Positions 54,901 through 64,000 of a stretch of 64,000 nt of DNA are shown here, one piece after another. How positions within the stretch are numbered: the stretch's first letter is position 1; the number at the start of each line of letters is the position of its first letter. The position numbers and the translations under genes were made by a program. The notes under the pieces are model-generated. The model had not been told where the DNA came from, ran no database searches, and saw only the letters and a program-made list of their open reading frames with translations. The stretch is from contig RPFO01001288.1 of the NCBI GenBank assembly GCA_009746045.1, positions 21,788 to 85,787 on the forward strand. The letters run 5' to 3'. The DNA is from Mesostigma viride. Lineage: Eukaryota > Streptophyta > Mesostigmatophyceae > Mesostigmatales > Mesostigmataceae.

Positions 54901-57900
54901 CGCAAGAAAAATCACACACTAATTTCCAGGTTCCAACGGCCGTTGGCGCAAGAAAAATCACACCCTAATTTCCAGGTTCCAACGGCCGTTGGCGCAAGAA
55001 AAATAACATCTAGTGCCTAAAACGTTCCCACACCCGATCCGTTATATTTACCTTTTGCGTCCGCATGTCCTTCATGGGCGGGATCAGTGCTTCCCCCTCC
55101 ACCTCCCAGCCCTTGAGCACGTCCAGATTGGTGTACTTGAACTTCTCCGCGTCCCTCACCAACCCCCTCCACAAATCAAACGCCTCGTCGGTTGTCTCCA
55201 CGAACTTGCCCTTTTGTTTACCCGCAATCTCGCCAGCTATCGCAGTACTCACTTGCTCGTCAGAGCCCTCGAAAATCACGGACTTCAACATCTGTGTGTA
55301 GTGGTTGCCGTCCAGCACGGCAAACTGCACAAACACGCAAGGCGTCTGGTCTCGAAATTTACCCTTAAGGCCGGCATGGTCCGAGATGTTCAAGCTCCCC
55401 AGCGCGGATTTCGTCAGGTCAACTACTGCCTCACGCTCAGATTCATTTGACCACTCGGACGGATCCAACTCCATGGTGATCAACTCGTCTGAGCAAGCGG
55501 CCGCCATGTCCTTCAGGGAGTCCGTCCGGAGAATGGACATGGCTTCCTCGGCCGTTGGCGAACGATAGTATCCGAACCTCTGCACGGCACGGTCACTGTC
55601 GTCCCCCGTCAGTATTTTAATGTGGTAAGGAACCTTTTCACTCCTCTGCACCCATAAATTGTAGAGACCTGGATCACGGTCTGCCAGCACCTGCCACGCA
55701 AACCGGAAGATCGGCACGGCACATTTTGCTTTTGTCAGACTTGTGCCGGCCCCCACGAACCACGGCGCGAGCCCCCTACAATTCCGCACCGTCACCGTCC
55801 GATGCCGCATGAGTTCCGGGAGTTGGCACAAGTTCTCCGTGGGGGCCCGTACTTGAGTCGCAATCGCGGACCCCCCCACGATGTCGACATCGTCTGGAAC
55901 TAGGCGTATCTTCTGCCGCAGATGAAACGCCGCCTGTATGGTGTCAGTTAGATTCTTGTCGTGCACTTGAGAGGACGGCGCTGGCTCCCAGGAGTCCAAA
56001 ATGCTGGGCTTCGCATTTCCAGCACGTGTCGTCAGCAGCCCCTTCCTCTCAAAGGTCTTCACAATCACCGACCATAAGTCGGTGCCCGGTGCTCGTTGGC
56101 GCCATTCCTCAAAAAATGTTGTGACCTCCCTTTCCGCCACCCCATGTTCAATCTTGTAAACCAACCTCCTCCGCTCTTCGTCCGTTCTCGGCCTGGACGG
56201 ACGCCCCTGATCACATGCAAAAAACATACAGATAGCCGGAAGGTCAGTACTATGTTCCAACGGCCGTCGCCGGAAAAATAACACCCTAATTTCCAGGTTC
56301 CAACGGCCGTTGGCGCATGAAAATCACACCCTAATTTACAGGTTCCAACGGCCGTTGGCGCATGAAAATCACACCCTAATTTCCAGGTTCCAACGGCCGT
56401 TGGCGACAGAAAATAACACCCTAATTTCCAGGTTCCAACGGCCGTTGGCGCGAGAAAAATGACACCCTAATTTCCAGGTTCCAACGGCCGTTGGCGCAAG
56501 AAAAATCACATCCTTTTTCCAGGTTCCAACGGCCGTTGGCGCAAGAAAAATCACACCCTAATTTCCATGCAGGTTCCAACGGCCGTTGGCGCGAGAAAAA
56601 TGACACCTTCATTTCCATGTTCCAACGGCCGTTGGCGACAGAAAAATAACACCCTAATTTCCAGGTTCCAACGGCCGTTGGCGCATGAAAATCACACCCT
56701 AATTTACAGGTTCCAACGGCCGTTGGCGCATGAAAATCACACCCTAATTTACAGGTTCCAACGGCCGTTGGCGCAAGAAAATGACACCCTAATTTCCAGT
56801 TTCCAACGGCCGTTGGCGACAGAAAAATAACACCCTAATTTCCAGGTTCCAACGGCCGTTGGCGCATGAAAATCACACCCTAATTTACAGGTTCCGACGG
56901 CCGTTGGGCAAAAAAAAAATAACACCCTAATTTCCAGATTGCAACGGCCGTAGGCGCAAGAAAATCAAGCAAGAAAAGGACAAGGACAAGGACAAGGACA
57001 AGGACAAGGACAAGGACAAGGACAAGGACGAGGACAAGGACAAGGACAAGGACAAGGACAAGGACAAGGACAAGGACAAGGACAAGGACAAGGACAAGGA
57101 CAAGGACAAGGACAAGGACAAGGACAAGGACAAGGACAAGGACAAGGTGCTGGCACAAGGACAAGGACAAGGACAAGGACAAGGACAAGGACAAGGTGCT
57201 GGCACAAGGACAAGGACAAGGACAAGGTGCTGGCACAAGGACAAGGACAAGGACAAGGACAAGGACAAGGACAAGGACAAGGACAAGGACAAGGACAAGG
57301 ACAAGGACAAGGACAAGGACAAGGACAAGGACAAGGACAAGGACAAGGACAAGGACAAGGACAAGGACAAGGACAAGGACAAGGTGCTGGCACAAGGACA
57401 AGGACAAGGACAAGGTGCTGGCACAAGGACAAGGGCAAGGACAAGGACAAGGACAAGGACAAGGACAAGGACAAGGACAAGGACAAGGACAAGGACAAGG
57501 ACGAGGACGAGGACGAGGACAAGGACAAGGACAAGGACAAGGACAAGGACAAGGACAAGGACAAGGCAAGGACAAGGACAAGGACAAGGACAAGGACAAG
57601 GACAAGGACAAGGACAAGGACAAGGACAAGGACAAGGACAAGGACAAGGACAAGGAGGACAAGGACAAGGACAAGGACAAGGACAAGGACAAGGACAAGG
57701 ACAAGGACAAGGACAAGGACAAGGACAAGGACAAGGACAAGGACAAGGACAAGGACAAGCACGAGGACGAGGACGAGGACAAGGACAAGGACAAGGACAA
57801 GGACAAGGACAAGGACAAGGACGAGGACGAGGACAAGGACAAGGACAAGGACAAGGACAAGGACGAGGACGAGGACGAGGACAAGCACAAGGACAAGGAC

Positions 57901-58085
57901 AAGGACAAGGACGAGGACAAGGACGAGGATAAGGACAAGGACAAGGACAAGGACAAGGACAAGGACAAGGACAAGGACAAGGACAAGGACAAGGACAAGG
58001 ACAAGGACAAGGACAAGGACAAGGACAAGGACAAGGACAAGGACAAGGACAAGGACAAGGACAAGGACAAGGCCAACGACAAGGC

Positions 58086-58116
<31 letters not shown>

Positions 58117-61082
58117 AAGGACAAGGACAAGGACAAGGACGAGGACGAGGACGAGGACAAGGACAAGGACAAGGACAAGGACAAGGACAAGGACAAGGGC
58201 AAGGACAAGGACAAGGACAAGGACAAGGACAAGGACAAGGACGAGGACGAGGACGAGGACAAGGACAAGGACAAGGACAAGGACAAGGACAAGGACAAGG
58301 ACAAGGACAAGGACAAGGACAAGGCAAGGACAAGGACAAGGACAAGGACAAGGACAAGGACACAAGGACAAGGACAAGGACGAGGACGAGGACGAGGACA
58401 AGGACAAGGACAAGGACAAGGACAAGGACAAGGACAACGTGCTGGCACAAGGACAAGGACAAGGACAAGGACAAGGACAAGGACAAGGACAAGGACAAGG
58501 ACAAGGACAAGGACAAGGACAAGGACGAGGACAAGGACGAGGACAAGGACAAGGACAAGGACAAGGACAAGGACAAGGACAAGGACAAGGACAAGGACAA
58601 GGACAAGGACAAGGACAAGGACAAGGACAAGGACAAGGACAAGGACAAGGACAAGGACAAGGACAAGGACAAGGACAACGTGCTGGCACAAGGACAAGGA
58701 CAAGGACAAGGACAAGGACAAGGACAAGGACAAGGACAAGGACAAGGACAAGGACAAGGACAAGGACAAGGACAAGGACAAGGACAAGGACAAGGACAAG
58801 GACAAGGACAAGGACAAGGACAAGGACAAGGACAAGGACAAGGACAAGGACAAGGACAAGGACAACGTGCTGGCACAAGGACAAGGACAAGGACAAGGAC
58901 AAGGACAAGGACAAGGACAAGGACAAGGACAAGGACAAGGACAAGGACAAGGACAAGGACAAGGACAAGGACAAGGACAAGGACAAGGACAAGGACAAGG
59001 ACAAGGACAAGGACAAGGACAAGGACAAGGACAAGGACAAGGACAAGGACAAGGACAAGGACAAGGACAAGGACAAGGACAAGGACAAGGACAAGGACAA
59101 GGACAAGGACAAGGACAAGGACAAGGACAAGGACAAGGACAAGGACAAGGACAAGGACAAGGACAAGGACAAGGACAAGGACAAGGACAAGGACAAGGAC
59201 AAGGAAAGGCTGGACAAGGACAAGGACAAGGACAAGGACAAGGACAAGGACAAGGACAAGGACAAGGACAAGGACAAGGACAAGGACAAGGACAAGGACA
59301 AGGACAAGGACAAGGACAAGGACAAGGACAAGGACAAGGACAAGGACAAGGACAAGGACAAGGACAAGGACAAGGACAAGGACAAGGACAAGGACAAGGA
59401 CAAGGACAAGGACAAGGACAAGGACAAGGACAAGGACAAGGACAAGGACAAGGACAAGGACAAGGACAAGGACAAGGACAAGGACAAGGACAAGGACAAG
59501 GACAAGGACAAGGACAAGGACGAGGACGAGGACGAGGACAAGGACAAGGACAAGGACAAGGACAAGGACAAGGACAAGGCAAGGACAAGGACAAGGACAA
59601 GGACAAGGACAAGGACAAGGACAAGGACAAGGACAAGGACAAGGACAAGGACAAGGACAAGGACAAGGTGCTGGACAAGGACAAGGACAAGGACAAGGAC
59701 AAGGACAAGGACAAGGACAAGGACAAGGACAAGGACAAGGACAAGGACAAGGACAAGGACAAGGACAAGGACAAGGACAAGGGCAAGGACAAGGACAAGG
59801 ACAAGGACAAGGACAAGGACATGCAAGGACAAGGACAAGGACGAGGACAAGGACAAGGACAAGGACAAGGACAAGGACAAGGACAAGGACAAGGACAAGG
59901 ACAAGGACAAGGACAAGGACAAGGACAAGGACAAGGACAAGGACAAGGACAAGGACGAGGACGAGGACGAGGACAAGGACAAGGACAAGGACAAGGACAA
60001 GGACAAGGACAAGGACAAGGACAAGGTGCTGGGACAAGGACAAGGACAAGGACAAGTGCTGGACAAGGACAAGGACAAGGACAAGGACAAGGACAAGGAC
60101 AAGGACAAGGACAAGGACAAGGACAAGGACAAGGACAAGGACAAGGACAAGGACAAGGACAAGGACAAGGACAAGGACAAGGACAAGGACAAGGACAAGG
60201 ACAAGGACAAGGACAAGGACAAGGACAAGGACAAGGACAAGGACAAGGACAAGGACAAGGACAAGGACAAGGACAAGGACAAGGACAAGGACAAGGACAA
60301 GGACAAGGACAAGGACAAGGACAAGGACAAGGACAAGGACAAGGACAAGGACAAGGACAAGGACAAGGACAAGGACAAGGACAAGGACAAGGACAAGGAC
60401 AAGGACAAGGACAAGGACAAGGACAAGGACAAGGACAAGGACAAGGACAAGGACAAGGACAAGGACAAGGACAAGGACAAGGACAAGGACAAGGACAAGG
60501 ACAAGGACAAGGACAAGGACAAGGACAAGGACAAGGACAAGGACAAGGACAAGGACAAGGACAAGGACAAGGACAAGGACAAGGACAAGGACAAGGACAA
60601 GGACAAGGACAAGGACAAGGACAAGGACAACAAGGACAAGGACAAGGACAAGGACAAGGACAAGGACAAGGACAAGGACAAGGACAAGGACAAGGACAAG
60701 GACAAGGACAAGGACAAGGACAAGGAAGGATGGCGCAAGAAAATCACATCCTTGTGCGTAACACCTACCCGGACAGCTGGCAGTGTGTGGTGGGTTGCTT
60801 TTCCAGTTGCTGCCGTCGCGGCATCGGAACCCGATGACCCAGAAGCCGCCGATTTCCTCCGCTCCTTCGCCGCCTTTGCTGCATGAACGCCGCGCGCCTC
60901 TTGCCCCGACGATGGTGCGGGGGGAGGGGGCATTTGCTGTGCTGCCGCTGCAGCTTCCGACGGCGCGGAAGGGCCGGCGGCGGGAGGGGGCAACAACGGT
61001 GGCGGCGGAGAGCCCGGCGGTGGGGCGCCGGCGGCGGGGGCGCCGGCGGAGGGGAACGCGGGTGGTTGTGCGTACAAGCACG
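51083..61082 (-). CDS. Multi-exon gene of unknown function (unit flanked by 46-bp arrays and a giant satellite intron)
   Basis: The exons I can support are 60769-61082 (Pro/Ala-rich then HAAKAAKERRKSAASGSSGS), 55052-56206, 52021-54434 and 51083-51901. Donors include GTAGGT, GTAAAT and GTAAGT, and the first two junctions keep phase. The second exon (385 codons) has PCVFVQFAVLDGNHYTQMLK; the DGNH box resembles ParB/sulfiredoxin-like folds but this is weak. The third has DDWSSYLSDFTGFFNPPVIF and basic NLS-like TKKKRRKR. The last is acidic (EESEPEDP), then a compact domain (MPDFHVDTFLVHGVVRKVD, EGTYLEWWMDKGYLATRSS) and a Lys-rich end. The exon at 60769 begins at an acceptor, so 5' exons are missing. 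Two homopolymer frameshifts and a repeat-induced frame change make it possibly a pseudogene. No family is recognised. Confidence 0.6.
52021..54434 (-). CDS. Long exon with homopolymer frameshift and coding minisatellite
   Basis: It begins GREAHRRVALIGGGLNAEDE after a TGCATGCAG acceptor. At the C9 run 53956-53964 the frame changes; one more base would make the exon continuous into LARFRFWPSIMATVKAKH. After about 480 residues it enters a 24-bp repeat (52,190-52,600) read as RRAERGAG in this frame. The unique sequence beyond the repeat (MLGRAVDYCKKLLSPGGHV) is in a different frame, so unit-length slips inside the array change frame. It ends at a perfect GTAAGT donor. Confidence 0.6.
52190..52600. 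repeat. 24-bp minisatellite inside a coding exon
   Basis: About 16-17 degenerate copies of CGAAGGGCGGAGAGGGGGGC plus GGGT on the minus strand. G-run length varies between 5 and 6, so units are not all multiples of three. Confidence 0.85.
54540..55007. repeat. 46-bp tandem repeat, array 1 (10 copies)
   Basis: The unit is GGTTCCAACGGCCGTTGGCG plus CAAGAAAAATCACACCCTAA and TTTCCA. It contains the 14-bp palindrome CCAACGGCCGTTGG. The array fills most of the intron below exon 55052-56206 and ends about 43 bp from its donor. Confidence 0.95.
55052..56206 (-). CDS. Largest intact exon of the unknown gene
   Basis: The acceptor is CATGTGATCAG and the donor AAAAG/GTAAAT, phase 0 at both ends, 385 codons without interruption. 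It starts GRPSRPRTDEERRRLVYKIE. Tandem 46-bp arrays approach to within about 45-50 bp of both its ends. Confidence 0.7.
56256..56966. repeat. 46-bp tandem repeat, array 2 (about 16 copies)
   Basis: Same unit and orientation as array 1, in the intron above exon 55052-56206, starting about 50 bp from its acceptor. Variants CATGAAAATC and GACAGAAAATAA occur in blocks. The last copies (56,895 and 56,942) are degenerate where the hexamer array begins. Confidence 0.95.
56973..60726. repeat. 3.75-kb (GGACAA)n hexanucleotide satellite
   Basis: About 620 units. GGACGA variants occur mostly in groups of two or three, and GGTGCTGGCACAA junctions recur near 57,145-57,430 and, as GTGCTGG-type variants, at 58,440, 58,680, 58,865, 59,668 and 60,025-60,060. 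Single-base slips shift the register. The resulting ORFs of over 1,200 residues on both strands (KD, RT, GQ, LS, PC, LV dipeptides) are artefacts. The satellite sits inside one intron of the unknown gene. Confidence 0.95.
60727..60757. repeat. Remnant 46-bp unit at the far end of the hexamer array
   Basis: GGATGGCGCAAGAAAATCAC followed by ATCCTT matches the second half of the 46-bp unit. The GGACAA satellite therefore lies between two parts of the 46-bp array. Confidence 0.7.
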
Positions 61083-61353
61083 CTGTGACACGCAGACGAC
61101 AAAGAAGAAATCCGCCGAATATGTTAGCAAGCGGTGCGGTGCAGCACACACATCTGACAAAGCTATTAGGTCAACCCTTAAAACCGTGTCCAACTGCCCG
61201 CTATAAAAACCGGGCAATTGTCACTTTCCATGATAATGTCCACAAACCAACCTAATAGTTAGTTATGGTCCATTATAGGACACAAGCACACACATATATT
61301 CACCACCTTGGGGGTCATGTCATTGGTCACATTGCAATGTCCTATGGGTGCCA

Positions 61354-61443
61354 AATATAGCACCCCCTGACATAAAGGAAGCTAGTAAAGGGCTCATGAA
61401 TATAGCACCCCCTGACATAAAGGAAGCTAGTAAAGGGCTCATG
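61354..61443. repeat. 45-bp direct repeat, two copies
   Basis: Two identical copies starting AATATAGCACCCCCTGACAT, immediately adjacent, at 61,354 and 61,399. No gene is seen from 61,084 to 62,270. Confidence 0.9.
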
Positions 61444-61784
61444 AACACCAAGGTTGCATGTGGAGGAGCAGGGACCCAGCTGCAAGCTCTAACAATAAAT
61501 GCCCACTACAAATAGCGGACAGTTTGGTTGGTGACACCTGCTAGCATTACAAAGCTCAATTCTCATCCCGTAGCAACAAAAATGTAATGTCCGCTGTAAA
61601 TATCACTCAAAACGGCTAAAGGGTTAAAACGAAGTTGTAGTTGTTTTGCGGCATCAAGTTTCAAAGTACGTACTGGGATACCCTTCGCCAGCCTGCTTGG
61701 CATCGAGTAGGATAAGATCTTGGAACCAGTAAGGGGGCTTCGCTTGTTGCGGCAGATGGTGCAATCCATTGTGATCTGCGCGCA

Positions 61785-62110
61785 AAACATACACAAACGA
61801 ACAACCCTCATAGGTTGAGCAATCCAGAAAATCATGCCATTACTGTAACAACATGGGCAAAGCATACACAAACGAACAACCATCATAGATTGAGCTAGCA
61901 ATCCACAACATTATGCCATTACTGTAACAACATGGGCAAAGCATACACAAACGAACAACCATCATAGATTGAGCTAGCAATCCACAACATCATGCCATTA
62001 CTGTAACAACATGGGCAAAGCATACACAAACGAACAACCATCATAGATAGAGCAATCCACAACATCATGCCATTAATGTAATAACATGGGCAAAACATAC
62101 ACAAACAAAT
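61785..62110. repeat. ~82-bp tandem repeat, about four copies
   Basis: The unit contains GCATACACAAACGAACAACC and ATCCACAACATCATGCCATT. The copies are 90% or more alike by eye, the outer ones more diverged. Confidence 0.85.
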
Positions 62111-62274
62111 AGCCATGATAGGGCATTAAGAGAATAGCCATGATTGGGGCAATAAGAGAATTTTTTTGTTCAATTCAATGATCACAATTTATGCACACAG
62201 TCGATGCATTCATAAATGAGGCAGGTTCTTCCGAAAATTGGCTCCGTCGTAGAGTGTCAACGGCCAACTTGCAA

Positions 62275-62708
62275 ACACGCACGTTACATGATATACATAC
62301 CTAGTCATTATGGTCCTATACAAACGCCAGAAGGGCCTAATACCGGTTTAATTGGATCTTTAGCTACGCATAGTAAAGTAAATGAATATGTTTTCCTGTC
62401 CTTTTTATACATTACAAAAAAATCAAGTAATTAAAAGTGAAATACCTATTTTTATACCTCCAGATCAACAAGATCAATTTAAATTCGCCCCAGAATATTT
62501 ATTACTTTCTTGTTACTCTAGTGTTGAAAATAATTATGTTCCTGTGCGATATAAACCAGAATTTAGTAGTAAAGCAGAAGAAGTCGATTATTTGGGGATT
62601 TCTCTAACGCAAGCTTCAATAGCTACTTCATTTATTCCCTTGGTGGAACATGATGATGCAAACCGAGCATTAATGGGTTGTAATATGCAAAGACAAGCAG
62701 TTCCATGA
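62275..62708 (+). pseudogene. rpoB: Nuclear copy of plastid rpoB fragment
   Basis: The plus strand reads [20 protein letters not shown] and, in another frame, [20 protein letters not shown] and [20 protein letters not shown]. These are the conserved core of the plastid RNA polymerase beta subunit (the normal protein has RxCPIQTPEG and [20 protein letters not shown]). The frame is broken near 62,302 and 62,390, and three residues of the HYGRxCPI motif are missing. The AT-rich codons differ sharply from the nuclear genes on either side. Fragmentary and inactive. Confidence 0.9.
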
Positions 62709-62944
62709 CACCAAGGTTGAGACTTGCATGCATGGGACAAGAAAAACCTCGTTGCAAGGGTTGAAACAATAACGAAATTGTATGACGACAGACACATAAA
62801 ATGTAAGGCTTGCTCAGTATTATTATTTACCCATCAATCAATTTTAAAGGCAAGGAAATGTTGAAATACGGACGACCGTCCCAAGTTCGCCAGCATTAAC
62901 AAAAGCATTTCTGTGACAAGAACAGTGGGCGACCATTCCCATTA

Positions 62945-64000
62945 TTATCTTTTCCTCTTTTGTTTCTTCCCCTTCCCGGACTCGCATTCATAACCGACGT
63001 CCGCCATCCCCAAACGATGCAAAATTTTGTTGGAGCTCTGCATCTTCTCCAACAGTTCTTGATCCGATTCCTCCTTTGCACGACGCGCTTCCTCTGCCTT
63101 CGCCTTTGCGGCCTCCACATCTGCATCTATATCCGCCTTCACCACCATCCTGATCAAACGGTCCCGCTCCTCAGGCCTCTTCGGCAGTCCCACCGGCTCT
63201 GCGGCAAGAAGAGCCTCCAAAATATCCTTGTGCAGTCTTTGTGCTTCCACAAATCCATTATTCGTCATCAAGGTGTACGCGCATTCACGCGCCACACCCT
63301 GCAAGGAATCCCCCATGGTAACGTTAAGCCCATGAGCAAACCCGTACGCGCTGTCCCCCTCTGCCAAAATCTCGAGGTGCTGCCTGTCGAGGCGCACCAG
63401 CTCAACTTTCCGTTCCCCAGTGTGCGTTGCCGTGAAGTGGAGGACCGAGCGTGTCATTCCGGTCTTCCCCATCAACATCTGCAAACTTGCTACGTATGCG
63501 ATCCCACGAGCGCACACGTCCTCCAACTTCTCGGCAAAAGGTAGATGTGTCTTGCAATACACATCCAATCCCTCCAGTGGTCTATCACATCTAAGAAATC
63601 CACACCCCCCGTATGGATCCTTGGCATGTTGGTACTCGAGGTCGTGCGCTTGTAGGAACTTGTAATGTTCCGCGCACAGTCCCTCGACCCTTACGGGCTC
63701 CGACAGATTTTGCATTTCGTTGCCATCTGCGCAATTGCCATGAGCCCATACAGCAGCCATTGTATAACAGGGGCAATGAGCACCGCAGAACCCCCTCTGG
63801 CGTCTTTTCTCACACAATTCTCAATCTAGTCTTTTGTGCAAAAATTGTTGGTCAAAGAAGGGTCCGTCAAAGAAGTTTTAAGACAAAATAAATTAGTTTC
63901 AAGTACACGCATCAGATTAATCAAATCATATTCTGCTCCCTCTGCAGAGCAATTCTGTCCATCCTGCCCCACTTGCCGGCTTCTCATCAACTCCTCATCA
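62945..64000 (-). CDS. Cys/His-rich domain protein with basic C-terminus, cut by window edge
   Basis: Two exons can be seen: 63907-64000 (EGAEYDLINLMR at its end, CGT/GTACTT donor) and 62945-63808, joined in phase 0 across a 98-bp intron. The second begins KRRQRGFCGAHCPCYTMAAV. About 80 residues carry paired Cys and His: CGAHCPC, LCAEHYKF, CGFLRCDRP and YCKTHLPF, a likely zinc-binding module somewhat like WRC-type C3H domains. A helical middle follows, then a charged coiled coil (AKAKAEEARRAKEESDQELL) and an NLS-like GKGKKQKRKR before the stop. Nuclear localisation is inferred. The family is not recognised, and N-terminal exons lie outside the window. Confidence 0.65.

Noticed and set aside
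54540-56966. 46-bp direct repeats considered as a CRISPR array
   Set aside because: The repeats are head to tail without unique spacers and lie in introns of a eukaryotic gene.
56880-61149. Open frames of 980-1,394 residues on both strands
   Set aside because: They are translations of the GGACAA hexamer, which cannot form stop codons in most registers. Every frame on both strands is open and no start or splice context supports them.

Overview
This is eukaryotic nuclear DNA, most likely from a green alga and probably a chlorophyte of the Chlamydomonadales type. The species cannot be named from the sequence alone. The reasons are GC-rich exons split by many GT-AG introns, a TGTAA motif of the kind used as a polyadenylation signal in chlorophyte algae, an armadillo/BTB protein, non-LTR retroelements, a piece of green-plant-type plastid rpoB, and very long micro- and minisatellites inside introns. 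No prokaryotic gene organisation is present. Most long ORFs here are satellites that lack stop codons and are not genes.

Layout. Positions 1-585 hold exon-like pieces of a minus-strand gene running off the left edge. Positions 0.6-7.3 kb are non-coding: a 36-bp perfect palindrome, CCACCCA-type low-complexity DNA, GTAACC-rich DNA and a 769-bp element with inverted ends. Positions 7.4-13.0 kb hold a decayed minus-strand LTR retrotransposon (LTR, a broken RNase H1 N-terminal-like ORF, a gag with a polyglutamine tract, a frameshifted retropepsin). It is interrupted by a truncated non-LTR element with a CCHC plus restriction-like endonuclease domain and a 15-bp target-site duplication. Positions 13.2-18.5 kb hold a LINE 3' fragment, a CACCC array and an 81-unit 12-bp minisatellite.

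The main conserved gene is on the minus strand at 18,630-37,761. Its 13 exons give about 1,825 residues with armadillo/HEAT-like helices, two BTB domains and a BACK-like end, and all 12 exon junctions keep frame. Several of its introns carry their own satellite. Diverging from it, across about 1.36 kb, is an intronless plus-strand gene (39,125-41,071) for a probable secreted or Golgi protein with a DxD motif.

Positions 41.5-50.6 kb are a retroelement nest: three copies of a family carrying an L1-ORF1-like protein, a LINE reverse-transcriptase fragment, isolated 3' tails and a tRNA-like stretch. Elements often meet tail to tail at (TAAT)n tracts. Positions 51.1-61.1 kb hold a second multi-exon minus-strand gene of unknown function. 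One of its introns is 4.6 kb and contains a 3.75-kb GGACAA array. Arrays of one 46-bp palindrome-containing unit lie close to both splice sites of its largest exon. Two homopolymer frameshifts and a frame-changing coding repeat leave open whether it is intact. A nuclear copy of plastid rpoB (about 62.28-62.71 kb) separates it from a third minus-strand gene with a Cys/His-rich domain, which runs off the right edge.
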